NCBI GenBank assembly: GCA_023396415.1
Contig: JAEWWJ010000066.1
Coordinates: 1-37,402, forward strand
Direction: 5' to 3'
Length of the DNA: 37,402 nt
Origin: Bacteroidota bacterium
Lineage (GTDB): Bacteria; Bacteroidota; Bacteroidia; Bacteroidales; F082
Below, one piece after another: positions 17,784 to 24,738 of this stretch. Within the stretch, counting starts at the first letter, position 1; each line of letters begins with the position of its first letter. The notes beneath the pieces are model-generated. The model ran no database searches. It was not told the origin of the DNA and saw only the letters and a program-made list of their open reading frames with translations. The translations under genes and the position numbers were made by a program.

Positions 17784-17791
17784 TACTTTTG
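17784..17791 (+). promoter_or_regulatory. Candidate folP -7 promoter element
   Basis: TACTTTTG is an exact TAnnTTTG match, 75 bases upstream of the folP start codon. No TTTG is seen at the usual -33 spacing. Confidence 0.4.
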
Positions 17792-17849
17792 TTTGGTGTT
17801 TGAGGCCTGCCATAGCTGACGGCCATCAAAAAGAACGATAAAATTACAT

Positions 17850-17857
17850 CAAATTTA
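17850..17857 (-). promoter_or_regulatory. Candidate -7 element for the DUF1599-to-plsY run
   Basis: The minus strand reads TAAATTTG, an exact TAnnTTTG match about 85 bases upstream of the DUF1599 start codon. It faces the folP element at 17784-17791, so the two leaders would overlap. The -33 half is not evident. Confidence 0.4.
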
Positions 17858-17866
17858 TGAAACAGC

Positions 17867-18700
17867 ATGTTTGAATTTAGAGACAAGCAATTTGGCGACA
17901 AAGGACCGATGGTGATGGGTATTTTAAATCTTACTCCTGATTCATTTTATGCTCACAGCCGTATCAATAACATCTCCAAGCTGTTAGATACTGCCGCCCT
18001 GATGCTTGAACAAGGAGCTGACATACTGGATTTGGGAGCCGTTTCCACCCGACCCGGCGCACAAACCATTGGGGTAGAGCAAGAAAGACAACGTTTGCTA
18101 CCTGCCATCAGGGCACTATGCTCACAATTTCCAGATTCCATCCTTTCGGTAGATACTTATCAGTCCGAAATTGCAAAAATGGCCATTGATGAAGGTTGCG
18201 CTATAATCAATGATATTTCGGGTGGTACATTCGATCCCAAAATGGCACCCCTCATAGGAGGTGAAAATATTCCCTACGTGCTGATGCACGTACACCAACG
18301 CCCCGAAACAATGCAAAATAAACCCTTAAACCAAGAGGCATTTGAACAAGTGAAACAGTTTTTTCTTCACCAAGTGCAGCACTTTGAATCGTACGGTGCC
18401 CGACAGTTGGTGCTCGATCCCGGATTTGGTTTCGGAAAAACCATCGAAGCCAACTTCGACTTGCTTCGGCAACTCAACCAGCTTTCCATCAACCAATTGC
18501 CAATTTTGGTGGGCTTTTCACGCAAGTCAATGATTTATAAAACCTTAAATATTGAACCGGAAAATGCACTTAACGGCACAACAGTTCTCAACGCGTTTGC
18601 CTTACAACAAGGTGCATCTATATTGCGGGTGCACGATGTAAAGGCCGCTAAAGAGTGTGTTCGCCTCTATAATTTAATGGTTCAACCCTTTGCAAAATGA
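17867..18700 (+). CDS. folP: Dihydropteroate synthase
   Basis: The 277-residue TIM-barrel enzyme condenses p-aminobenzoate with dihydropterin pyrophosphate to make dihydropteroate in folate synthesis; it is the sulfonamide target. Seen motifs are MGILNLTPDSF (about residues 17-27), ILDLGAVSTRPGA, SVDTYQSEIA, INDISGG, LDPGFGFGKT, VGFSRKSMI and the C-terminal LRVHDV. All the key binding positions are intact. It is divergent from the DUF1599 gene and precedes cdaA by 118 bases, a pairing common in Bacteroidota. The stop codon is TGA. Confidence 0.97.
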   Translation: MFEFRDKQFGDKGPMVMGILNLTPDSFYAHSRINNISKLLDTAALMLEQGADILDLGAVSTRPGAQTIGVEQERQRLLPAIRALCSQFPDSILSVDTYQSEIAKMAIDEGCAIINDISGGTFDPKMAPLIGGENIPYVLMHVHQRPETMQNKPLNQEAFEQVKQFFLHQVQHFESYGARQLVLDPGFGFGKTIEANFDLLRQLNQLSINQLPILVGFSRKSMIYKTLNIEPENALNGTTVLNAFALQQGASILRVHDVKAAKECVRLYNLMVQPFAK

Positions 18701-18783
18701 CAATTTTAATTTTCCCAAAAGGGAGCACAAAACAGCCCGATGGAACTCTTTTTGGCAACATAGTAGTACAAAGTTAGTTTTTC

Positions 18784-18791
18784 TATCTTTG
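18784..18791 (+). promoter_or_regulatory. Candidate cdaA -7 promoter element
   Basis: TATCTTTG, followed by C, is an exact TAnnTTTG match 27 bases upstream of the cdaA GTG start codon. It suggests that cdaA can be transcribed separately from folP. No clear -33 TTTG is present. Confidence 0.5.
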
Positions 18792-18818
18792 CTGCACCAA
18801 GTTTAACGACCACATTTT

Positions 18819-19628
18819 GTGATAACACTTTTTATTACCGCATTTATAGAAGTGAGGATTGTTGACCTCATTGACATCTTTTTGGTGGCAACCTTGCTTT
18901 ACACCTTATATTACCTCTTGCGCGGCACGGCGGCCATCAACATTTTTTTAGGAATTGTTTCAGTTTTTATCATCTGGAAATTGGTTACAGCCTTGCAGAT
19001 GGAGCTTCTTAGCGAAATTCTTGGTGCATTTGTAAGCGTAGGAATCATTGCGCTACTCATCATTTTTCAACCAGAAATTCGACAGTTTTTGTTGGCTTTG
19101 GGCACTCCCAACTTCATTAGACGACACAAAAACAAGTTGCGCTTTTTGGGCATTAAATTCGATGAAACGGAAGAGGGCGATTTCTCTATCCTCATCGAAA
19201 CCTGCCAATCGCTGAGTGATAAAAAAACAGGTGCATTGATAATAATTCGTCGAAAAAACAACCTTTTCGAATATGTACAAACGGGCGTAAAGGTGGATGC
19301 CCTCATCAGTAAGAACCTCATCGAAAACATTTTCTTTAAAAACAGTCCGTTGCACGATGGCGCAATGATCATTGATAAAGACAGGATTGTGGCCGCCGGA
19401 TGCATCCTGCCAGTGAGCCAAAAAATTGATCTTCCGGGTCGTCCGGGCTTGAGACATAGGGCTGGCTTAGGCATCAGCGAACAAAGTGATGCCTTTGCGA
19501 TCATTATTTCGGAAGAAACAGGAAGCATCAGTTTAGGCGCAAACGGCGAACTAACCAGATTTAAAAACTCAATTGATATGTATTCCGTGTTACTCGAGAA
19601 ATTTGGCATTGGTGCCGAAAATCCGTAG
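18819..19628 (+). CDS. cdaA: Membrane diadenylate cyclase (c-di-AMP synthase)
   Basis: The 269-residue protein makes cyclic di-AMP from two ATP. Three N-terminal membrane spans (about residues 12-90) are followed by a DAC domain with the catalytic DGA motif (PLHDGAMII, about 181-189) and the RHR motif (LRHRAGLGISE, about 219-229), both intact, and by ISEETGSIS. The start is GTG. It gives the N-terminal length expected for Bacteroidota CdaA and lies just after a good -7 element. No CdaR gene is next to it. It ends exactly where the convergent DCC-family gene ends, with no intervening bases. Confidence 0.95.
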   Translation: MITLFITAFIEVRIVDLIDIFLVATLLYTLYYLLRGTAAINIFLGIVSVFIIWKLVTALQMELLSEILGAFVSVGIIALLIIFQPEIRQFLLALGTPNFIRRHKNKLRFLGIKFDETEEGDFSILIETCQSLSDKKTGALIIIRRKNNLFEYVQTGVKVDALISKNLIENIFFKNSPLHDGAMIIDKDRIVAAGCILPVSQKIDLPGRPGLRHRAGLGISEQSDAFAIIISEETGSISLGANGELTRFKNSIDMYSVLLEKFGIGAENP

Positions 19629-20039
19629 TCAGTGCTTTAGCGATTGAAGAAACCGCTGACTGTCAATTCCCGCTTGATATACACAATCATTGGAAGTTCC
19701 AAAAATCCATAATCGGTTCATAGCCATTCGGTTATAGGCCCAATCCCTCAACCATAATGGAAAAACGCGCAACAACTTCAGGTTTTTCCATTTGCCACCC
19801 ATATACCACGCTGTTTTTAAAACAGCCTCCGATCGAAGGAAATATTTGCCTGAATCATACAAAATCAAAGTCAACTGTGCTTCGTGAAGTAAGCCACCTT
19901 CGCGCAGAAGGTGTTCGCCTTGAGGCGATTGACTCGATGTAAACAGCAAATTCTCCTCTTGCTCATGCGCCAGAACAAACTGAACAGCTTTGTTGCATAG
20001 CGCACAAGTGCCATCGTAAATTAAAATCGGTTGATCCAT
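19629..20039 (-). CDS. DCC family thiol-disulfide oxidoreductase (DUF393)
   Basis: The family begins with an (I/V)-x-(Y/F)-DG(x)C-x-x-C segment, here ILIYDGTCALC, which fixes the start at the methionine at 20039 and gives 136 residues. The frame stays open to 20084, but the extra residues do not look like the family. The CxxC pair near residues 11-14 is the presumed redox centre. The C-terminal part has the usual R-V-F-P-x-W-x-R-D-x-x-Y-x-x-x-x-x-x-R pattern (LRVFPLWLRDWAYNRMAMNR). The protein is predicted cytoplasmic or membrane-associated. Physiological partners are unknown. Confidence 0.88.
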   Translation of the reverse strand: MDQPILIYDGTCALCNKAVQFVLAHEQEENLLFTSSQSPQGEHLLREGGLLHEAQLTLILYDSGKYFLRSEAVLKTAWYMGGKWKNLKLLRVFPLWLRDWAYNRMAMNRLWIFGTSNDCVYQAGIDSQRFLQSLKH

Positions 20040-20084
20040 CTCAGTTCTCATTGGGACAATGATAATATTTTTTAAGGTCATCAA

Positions 20085-20302
20085 TTATGTATGGAAATAA
20101 ATTTTAATATAAAATCTACCTCTTTGAAATATTAATTAATCATTTTCAATGGGTTGTACCATCTAATTGGTTTTTTTTTGAATTTTTTGTCCATTATTTG
20201 AACATTATTTCTATCATAATGTTTAACATTTACTGTAAAACATTAAACATAACTTGTTGATATGGACAAATTTATCCTATGTTAAACTAAAAAACTAACC
20301 CA
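20085..20302. other. AT-rich intergenic region with imperfect palindrome
   Basis: This spacer separates the divergent DCC gene and the DUF4397 gene. It has a 32-base imperfect palindrome at 20219-20250 (outer arms atgtttaa and ttaaacat). No exact TAnnTTTG element was found on the plus strand close to 20303. The palindrome may be an operator for the downstream gene. Confidence 0.35.
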
Positions 20303-21325
20303 ATGAAAATCCTAAAATCTACTCTTTTTGCCATTATGTTCATGTTTACCAGCATGACAGGCTTTTCGCAAGCCCGTGTGCAGGTAATTCATAATTCAGC
20401 CGTTGCCGCCGCTGCGGTGGTAGATGTGTGGCTCAACAACACCTTTTTGATTGACAACTTTGCTTTCCGCACGGCAACACCTTTTATTGATGCACCAGCA
20501 GGCGTTGAGTTTACAATTGCCATTAAAGGCCCCGACAGCCAAAATGCCAGCAATCTTATCTGATCAAAAAATTACACCCTGACCGCCGATGAAACTTATA
20601 TCTTGGTAGCAGATGGAATTGTGAGTGCATCGGGCTACACGCCCGCCCCAACCTTCGACCTGTTTGTTTATGGACAAGCAAGAGAAATGGCCGGCACCAG
20701 TACCAATGTTGATGTACTTGTCTTTCATGGTACTACCAACGCTCCAACTGTAGATATTGCAGAAACTGGCGTAGGTGCAGGCACAATTGTTGACAATATC
20801 AGTTATGGTCAATTTGCCGGTTCCCTCGAACTTCCATCAGCAAATTACGTTTTGGCTATACAAGATGAAACGGGCAATGTTACTGTTGCCTCATTTGCAG
20901 CACCCTTGGCCGATCTGGGTATTGCGGGACAATCTTTAACCGTTTTGGCATCAGGTTTCTTAACACCCGAGAATAACTCCAACGGCCCTGCGTTCAGCAT
21001 ACTCGCTGTATTGGCCAATGGAAACACCTTAATGCTCACTCCATCAAGCATCAATGAATCGCCGGTGAACCTTGCATCATTTAAAGTATTCCCGAATCAC
21101 ACAACTGATCAACTCAATATTTCCTTTGATATGAAAGAAAGTAGCGATGTATCTGTTGACTTGATGGATGTAACAGGAAGAACTTTAGACAGCAGAAAAC
21201 TGAGTGCCAATTGGAACAACACCTACAACCTAAAAATGGATGTAAGAGAAATCCCCACCGGATTGTATAGGTTGAACATCAAAACAACACATTCTGTTGT
21301 TTCAAAAAAGGTTTTGGTACAATAA
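20303..21325 (+). pseudogene. DUF4397 exported protein with T9SS sorting domain, interrupted by an in-frame TGA
   Basis: The frame starts MKILKSTLFAIMFMFTSMTGFSQA (signal peptide) and runs through a DUF4397 domain (ARVQVIHNSAVAAAAVVDVWLN). A TGA at 20561-20563 (codon 87) follows, and the same frame then continues without a break from SKNYTLTADETYILVADGIVSASGY through a second beta-rich part to a type A T9SS sorting domain (about the last 75 residues) ending KKVLVQ. Reading through, the product is 340 residues including the TGA position. The lesion is a single base class of change (TGG to TGA would restore tryptophan). The sorting domain also reads FPNH where FPNP is usual. It could be a recent nonsense mutation, a sequencing error, or readthrough. 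I favour decay because the next gene is also broken. Confidence 0.75.
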
Positions 21326-21349
21326 AACGTATCGAAGACAGAAATAATC

Positions 21350-21384
21350 CAAAAATGACCGCCACCTTTGGCGGTCATTTTTTG
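21350..21384 (+). terminator. Intrinsic terminator after the DUF4397 gene
   Basis: A 9-bp perfect GC-rich stem (atgaccgcc at 21355-21363, ggcggtcat at 21370-21378) with a 6-base loop is followed by a T run. It begins 29 bases after the stop codon at 21325. Confidence 0.85.
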
Positions 21385-21546
21385 TTTGTGCCAAAAAGAC
21401 TCCTACATTCAAAAGTCATTTTCTAAGAAAAGCGCATCTTTGTGCTGTTGATGACTATACAGCTAAGATTCACTTGAACGAGAATTGATCAACTCAGCTT
21501 TAAAAATTAATGTTTTAAATCCTAATCAACTGAATATAGAGTAGTT

Positions 21547-22631
21547 ATGAAAGTTTGGCAATTGACTGTAAACTTTATTTGGATACTCATCGGTGCTTCC
21601 ATTTGGACCGGCTGCGGTAAGACAGAACCGCTGAAACCCCTTGTGGAAGAAGCGCTTCCGGCCTATCTTCGTGGGTGCGACCTTTCGGCTCTTCCTTCTA
21701 TGCGAGCGCTTAATGTAAAGTACAAGAATGCGGTTGGCGTATCCGAAGATCCCCTTACAACCCTACAAAATGCAGGAATGAACGTGGTCAGACTAAAACT
21801 ATGGACTACGCCTTCATGATTCTCTTCTTTGGATTCCGTGGCGAAGTTTGCGGATGAAATCAAACGAAAGGGTATGAGGGTTCGGATCACTGTTCATTAT
21901 TCCGATACCTGGGCTGATCCCGGCGCGCAAGCCACACCTGCCTCATGGGTCAACCTTCCATTTACTGTACTTAAAGACAGTCTTTACAACTACACCGCCC
22001 AAGTAGTTGAACGCATCAAACCCGATTATTTTCAAATTGGCAATGAGATCAACCATGGCTTACTGTGGCCGATCGGTCACTCCAACCATCCATCCCAGAT
22101 GCGCGCACTTTTATCGGAAAGTATTCGTGCCACACGTCATGTCTCTCCTGAAACGAAAATTTTGCTGCACTATGCCGGTTTTCAAGATGCCGCAGCGTTT
22201 TACGAGCCGCTTAAAAACCTCGATTTCGACATCATTGGCCTTTCATACTATCCTTTTTGGCATGAAAAAAACATAGCGCAACTTGAAACAAAGATGATTG
22301 AGCTGGCTGATTCGTATAAAAAACAAGTGGTAATTGCCGAAACAAGTTATCCTATTAGCCTCCTTTGGGCCGATTGGACCAACAATATTGTAGGCGATCC
22401 TGAACAGTTGATCCATGAATTTGATGCAATTCCGCAAGGACAACACGCATTCCTCACCACCTTGGATCAATCCATTCAGCTAGCCCAAGGTTTGGGTTGG
22501 TGCTATTGGGATGCAGAACTGGTGGCAGCAGACGGGCCCCCAATCAAGATGGGTCGGTGTGGGAAAATCAAGCCTTATGGGACTTCAACAACAAAGCTTT
22601 ACCGGTGATTGAGGCTTTTTCAAAGAAGTAA
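21547..22631 (+). pseudogene. GH53 arabinogalactan endo-beta-1,4-galactanase, broken by TGA and a frameshift
   Basis: The product is a GH53 (TIM-barrel) galactanase with a lipoprotein-like start (WTGC). Family marks are RGCDLSALPS, GMNVVRLKLW, HYSDTWADPG, the acid/base glutamate in IGNEINHG and the nucleophile glutamate in VIAETSYP. Two lesions are seen. An in-frame TGA lies at 21817-21819 after ...LWTTPS, and the same frame continues FSSLDSVAKFADEIKRKG. Near the end, the current frame gives a non-family tail stopping at 22608, whereas adding one base to the C5 run at 22537-22541 restores DGPPNQDGSVWENQALWDF and a stop at 22629-22631. The catalytic residues are intact, so decay would be recent. 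No linked SusC/D or galactan genes are present. Confidence 0.85.
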
Positions 22632-22786
22632 TTTGTAAGCATACATAAAAGTCAGAAACAAATTGCACTATTGATTATTTCGTTTATGACATTGATTTAT
22701 AATGCCTTAACAAGTAAAATCTATGGATATTCATCCAAAACCGTATTCCAAGCCTTCGCAAAGTGAAAGAAAAAATAGAGAATGGG

Positions 22787-22816
22787 TTTTTAAAATCAAA
22801 AATAATTGTATATTTG
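22787..22816 (+). promoter_or_regulatory. rplS promoter
   Basis: TATATTTG at 22809-22816, followed by C, is an exact -7 match, with a TTTT (near TTTG) 18 bases upstream at 22787-22790. Initiation near 22820 would leave a leader of about 40 bases before rplS. The leader opens with a small hairpin (actca/tgagt, 22818-22831). Confidence 0.55.
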
Positions 22817-22860
22817 CACTCATTTTTGAGTAACGCACGTCAATAAATATATATCTAAAA

Positions 22861-23214
22861 ATGAGCAAGAACGCCTTTATTCAGTACGTAGAAGATCAAG
22901 TTTCGGTGAAAGAATTACCAAGTTTTAAAGCTGGTGATACCATTACCGTTTCGTATAAAATCATTGAAGGAAACAAAGAACGTATTCAGAAGTTTCAAGG
23001 TGTTGTAATTCAGCGCGTAGGCGGTGGACCAACAGCAACTTTCACAGTAAGAAAAATTTCAAACAACGTGGGAGTTGAGCGTATTTTTCCTGTTTCGTCG
23101 CCTTTTATTGACGATATCGAAGTCAACAAAAAAGGTCAAGTCAGAAGAGCTAGAATCTTCTACTTGCGCAACCTTCGTGGGAAGAAAGCCCGTATCAAAG
23201 AAGCAAGACGCTAA
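22861..23214 (+). CDS. rplS: 50S ribosomal protein L19
   Basis: The 117-residue protein is the standard length. Typical segments are FKAGDTITVSYKIIEGNKERIQKFQGVVI, the GGGPTATFTVRKI loop, GVERIFPVSSPFI and the basic C-terminus NLRGKKARIKEARR. It sits at the 30S-50S interface. It has its own promoter and terminator and is apart from the usual rpsP-rimM-trmD neighbours. Confidence 0.98.
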   Translation: MSKNAFIQYVEDQVSVKELPSFKAGDTITVSYKIIEGNKERIQKFQGVVIQRVGGGPTATFTVRKISNNVGVERIFPVSSPFIDDIEVNKKGQVRRARIFYLRNLRGKKARIKEARR

Positions 23215-23236
23215 TTCTTACACAAAAAAGTATTGT

Positions 23237-23268
23237 AAGTCCTGGTTTTATCAATCAGGACTTTTTTT
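23237..23268 (+). terminator. Intrinsic terminator after rplS
   Basis: An 8-bp stem (aagtcctg at 23237-23244, caggactt at 23256-23263) with an 11-base loop ends in a run of T. It lies 22 bases after the rplS stop codon. Confidence 0.85.
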
Positions 23269-23318
23269 GTTGATGGTAAGTGAGCCAAAAACGATTTGAC
23301 ACCAGAAATAAATACAGG

Positions 23319-23735
23319 ATGAAAATTCTTATTCTTTGCACCGCTAATTCGTGCCGTAGCCAAATGGCTGCCGGATTTTTAACCTCGTTTGCACCAAAGG
23401 CTGAAGTGTTTTCAGCAGGAACGCATCCGGGACCTCGTGTTGATCCCCTTGCTATCGCTGTGATGCGAGAAGATATGATTGACCTCTCTGGCCAGAAACC
23501 TCGAAATGTATCCGACTTTTTGACGGCTTCGTTCGACCTCGTTTTAACCGTTTGCGACAGTGCTAAAGAACAATGTCCGGTGTTTGCCGGCCAGGTGAAG
23601 CAACGCATGCACATTGGTTTTGAAGATCCTGCTGCCTTCCAAGGTTCGGATGAGGATCGGTTAGAAGTTTATCGTAGCATTCGCGATGAAATCAAGCAGC
23701 AGATATTTATATTATATAAAAATCTGATTCATTGA
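23319..23735 (+). CDS. arsC: Arsenate reductase, low-molecular-weight phosphatase type
   Basis: Starting at the methionine at 23319 gives MKILILCTANSCRS, the proper family start, and 138 residues. The open frame extends to 23280, but those codons are not family-like. The phosphatase P-loop has Cys7 and Arg13. Cys79 and Cys86 (TVCDSAKEQCP) are spaced as in thioredoxin-coupled ArsC, where three cysteines relay the disulfide, and a general-acid aspartate is present in FEDPAA (about residue 103). It should reduce arsenate to arsenite in the cytoplasm. No arsR or arsenite exporter is beside it. The triad distinguishes it from plain tyrosine phosphatases, which lack the second pair. Confidence 0.88.
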   Translation: MKILILCTANSCRSQMAAGFLTSFAPKAEVFSAGTHPGPRVDPLAIAVMREDMIDLSGQKPRNVSDFLTASFDLVLTVCDSAKEQCPVFAGQVKQRMHIGFEDPAAFQGSDEDRLEVYRSIRDEIKQQIFILYKNLIH

Positions 23736-23763
23736 AATTTAACCCATATTTGAACACAAATAT

Positions 23764-23799
23764 AAACTCCAAAAACGTTCTGTCATTGGGGTTTCTGTT
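23764..23799 (+). terminator. Possible terminator after arsC
   Basis: A 9-bp stem with one G-U pair (aaactccaa at 23764-23772, ttggggttt at 23786-23794) is followed by a weak T-rich stretch. It is weaker than the other terminators in this window. Confidence 0.5.
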
Positions 23800-23868
23800 T
23801 TTATAAGGTCGCTAAAATGCTGAATATGCTTAGGCGGCCCATCATCAAATATTTATTTTTTTTGGTTA

Positions 23869-24570
23869 TTAGCCTTTGATGCTGATCATACTGAGTTTGT
23901 CGTAATCAAGAATTTCAACGTATTCGGAGTTGATTTCGATAAGACCATCAGCTTTAAATTTGGTGAGGATGCGCGCGATGCTTTCGATGGACATACCTGA
24001 AAGCTCGGCAAAATCTTTACGTGAAAGGTGCAAAGGGAATTTTTGTGTTTTGTAAATTCTGTTCGCCAAACAAATCATCACATCGGCCAAGCGACCATAA
24101 GTTTGCTTTTTCGTCAGGCAATAAAATCTTCCGTTGATGATGGCGCCTTGTTCGGCCAAAAGACTCACCATTTTCGAAGCAAAAGGAGCATTGTTGTTCA
24201 ACACCTTCCTGAAAGCCCCAATTTCAATCAGACTCAGCTTGCTGTCAATATAAGCTTGAACGGAATGTTGAAAAACTGTATTTCCTTCAAATAGTGTTGA
24301 AAGCCCAATGATGTTGACAGGTGCAAAGATTTGAAGAATCAAATTATCATTGCTGTATTCGAGGAAGCTTTTCACAAGGCCTTCTTGAAGGATCATAATG
24401 TGCGAAGCAAAAGTACCCTGTTTGCAAATCATCTCACCTTTTTGGTAGTAAACATCCACCATCTGGTCTTTCATAAATTGCAGCTCATCAGCATGGAGCA
24501 AATCCAGGAACTCCATCGTGTTACTTCCAATCGAACAACTGTTTCTGAGAATTTCAGGGCTTTTAATCAT
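23869..24570 (-). CDS. Crp/Fnr family transcription regulator
   Basis: The 233-residue protein has a cyclic-nucleotide-binding-like beta-roll (about residues 22-130; YYQKGEMICKQGTFASHIMILQEGLVK), a long dimer helix and a C-terminal helix-turn-helix (about 183-205; SRKDFAELSGMSIESIARILTKF). In the recognition helix, Glu196 and Arg200 match the FNR residues E209 and R213 that read TTGAT, with Ala at the S212 position. The N-terminus has a CSI segment like part of the FNR cluster region, but only one cysteine (Cys12), so a canonical [4Fe-4S] FNR cluster is not possible. Other cysteines are at 49, 151 and 167. It is divergent from the cytochrome operon and shares a perfect FNR-type site with it, so it is the likely regulator of the operon and of itself. 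The signal it senses is unknown. Confidence 0.9.
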   Translation of the reverse strand: MIKSPEILRNSCSIGSNTMEFLDLLHADELQFMKDQMVDVYYQKGEMICKQGTFASHIMILQEGLVKSFLEYSNDNLILQIFAPVNIIGLSTLFEGNTVFQHSVQAYIDSKLSLIEIGAFRKVLNNNAPFASKMVSLLAEQGAIINGRFYCLTKKQTYGRLADVMICLANRIYKTQKFPLHLSRKDFAELSGMSIESIARILTKFKADGLIEINSEYVEILDYDKLSMISIKG

Positions 24571-24590
24571 TACATGTTTTGGTTATAGTG

Positions 24591-24598
24591 CAAAAATA
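24591..24598 (-). promoter_or_regulatory. Candidate -7 element for the Crp/Fnr regulator gene
   Basis: The minus strand reads TATTTTTG, an exact TAnnTTTG match 20 bases before the start codon. The FNR-type palindrome covers the place where a -33 element would be, with its centre about 39 bases upstream of the inferred start. Confidence 0.5.
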
Positions 24599-24618
24599 GT
24601 AATAAATCAACAAAGAAC

Positions 24619-24632
24619 TTGATGTAGATCAA
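24619..24632. promoter_or_regulatory. FNR-type operator
   Basis: TTGATGTAGATCAA is a perfect TTGAT-N4-ATCAA palindrome. It lies between the regulator (start at 24570) and the octaheme cytochrome operon (start at 24739). Relative to the regulator's candidate promoter it sits near -39, close to a class II activator position. Relative to the operon's candidate promoter it is near -95. FNR recognition of this motif is established in proteobacteria; use by this regulator is inferred. Confidence 0.75.
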
Positions 24633-24709
24633 AAAAAAAGCCGTTTAGCTTCCGTTTGAGGCTTGATGAAGTTGGTGTGTCAAAACTAAAAAAATGTTAA
24701 ATGTTGAAG

Positions 24710-24717
24710 TAGTTTTG
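24710..24717 (+). promoter_or_regulatory. Candidate -7 element for the sulfur-respiration operon
   Basis: TAGTTTTG, followed by C, is an exact TAnnTTTG match 21 bases before the cytochrome start codon. No TTTG occurs at the normal -33 spacing, as would be expected of an activator-dependent promoter. Confidence 0.5.
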
Positions 24718-24738
24718 CTGTGAACAAATTAACACAGT

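Noticed and set aside
20561..20563. Selenocysteine at the TGA in the DUF4397 gene
   Set aside because: DUF4397 has no known selenocysteine members, the position is not a redox site, and I see no selenocysteine insertion hairpin immediately after it.
20561..21819. Reassignment of TGA to tryptophan (genetic code 4) as an explanation for the in-frame TGA codons
   Set aside because: Intact genes here end at TGA (folP, prmA, the DCC gene and arsC), all use TGG for tryptophan, and none of the whole genes has an internal TGA. The second gene also has a frameshift, which recoding cannot explain.
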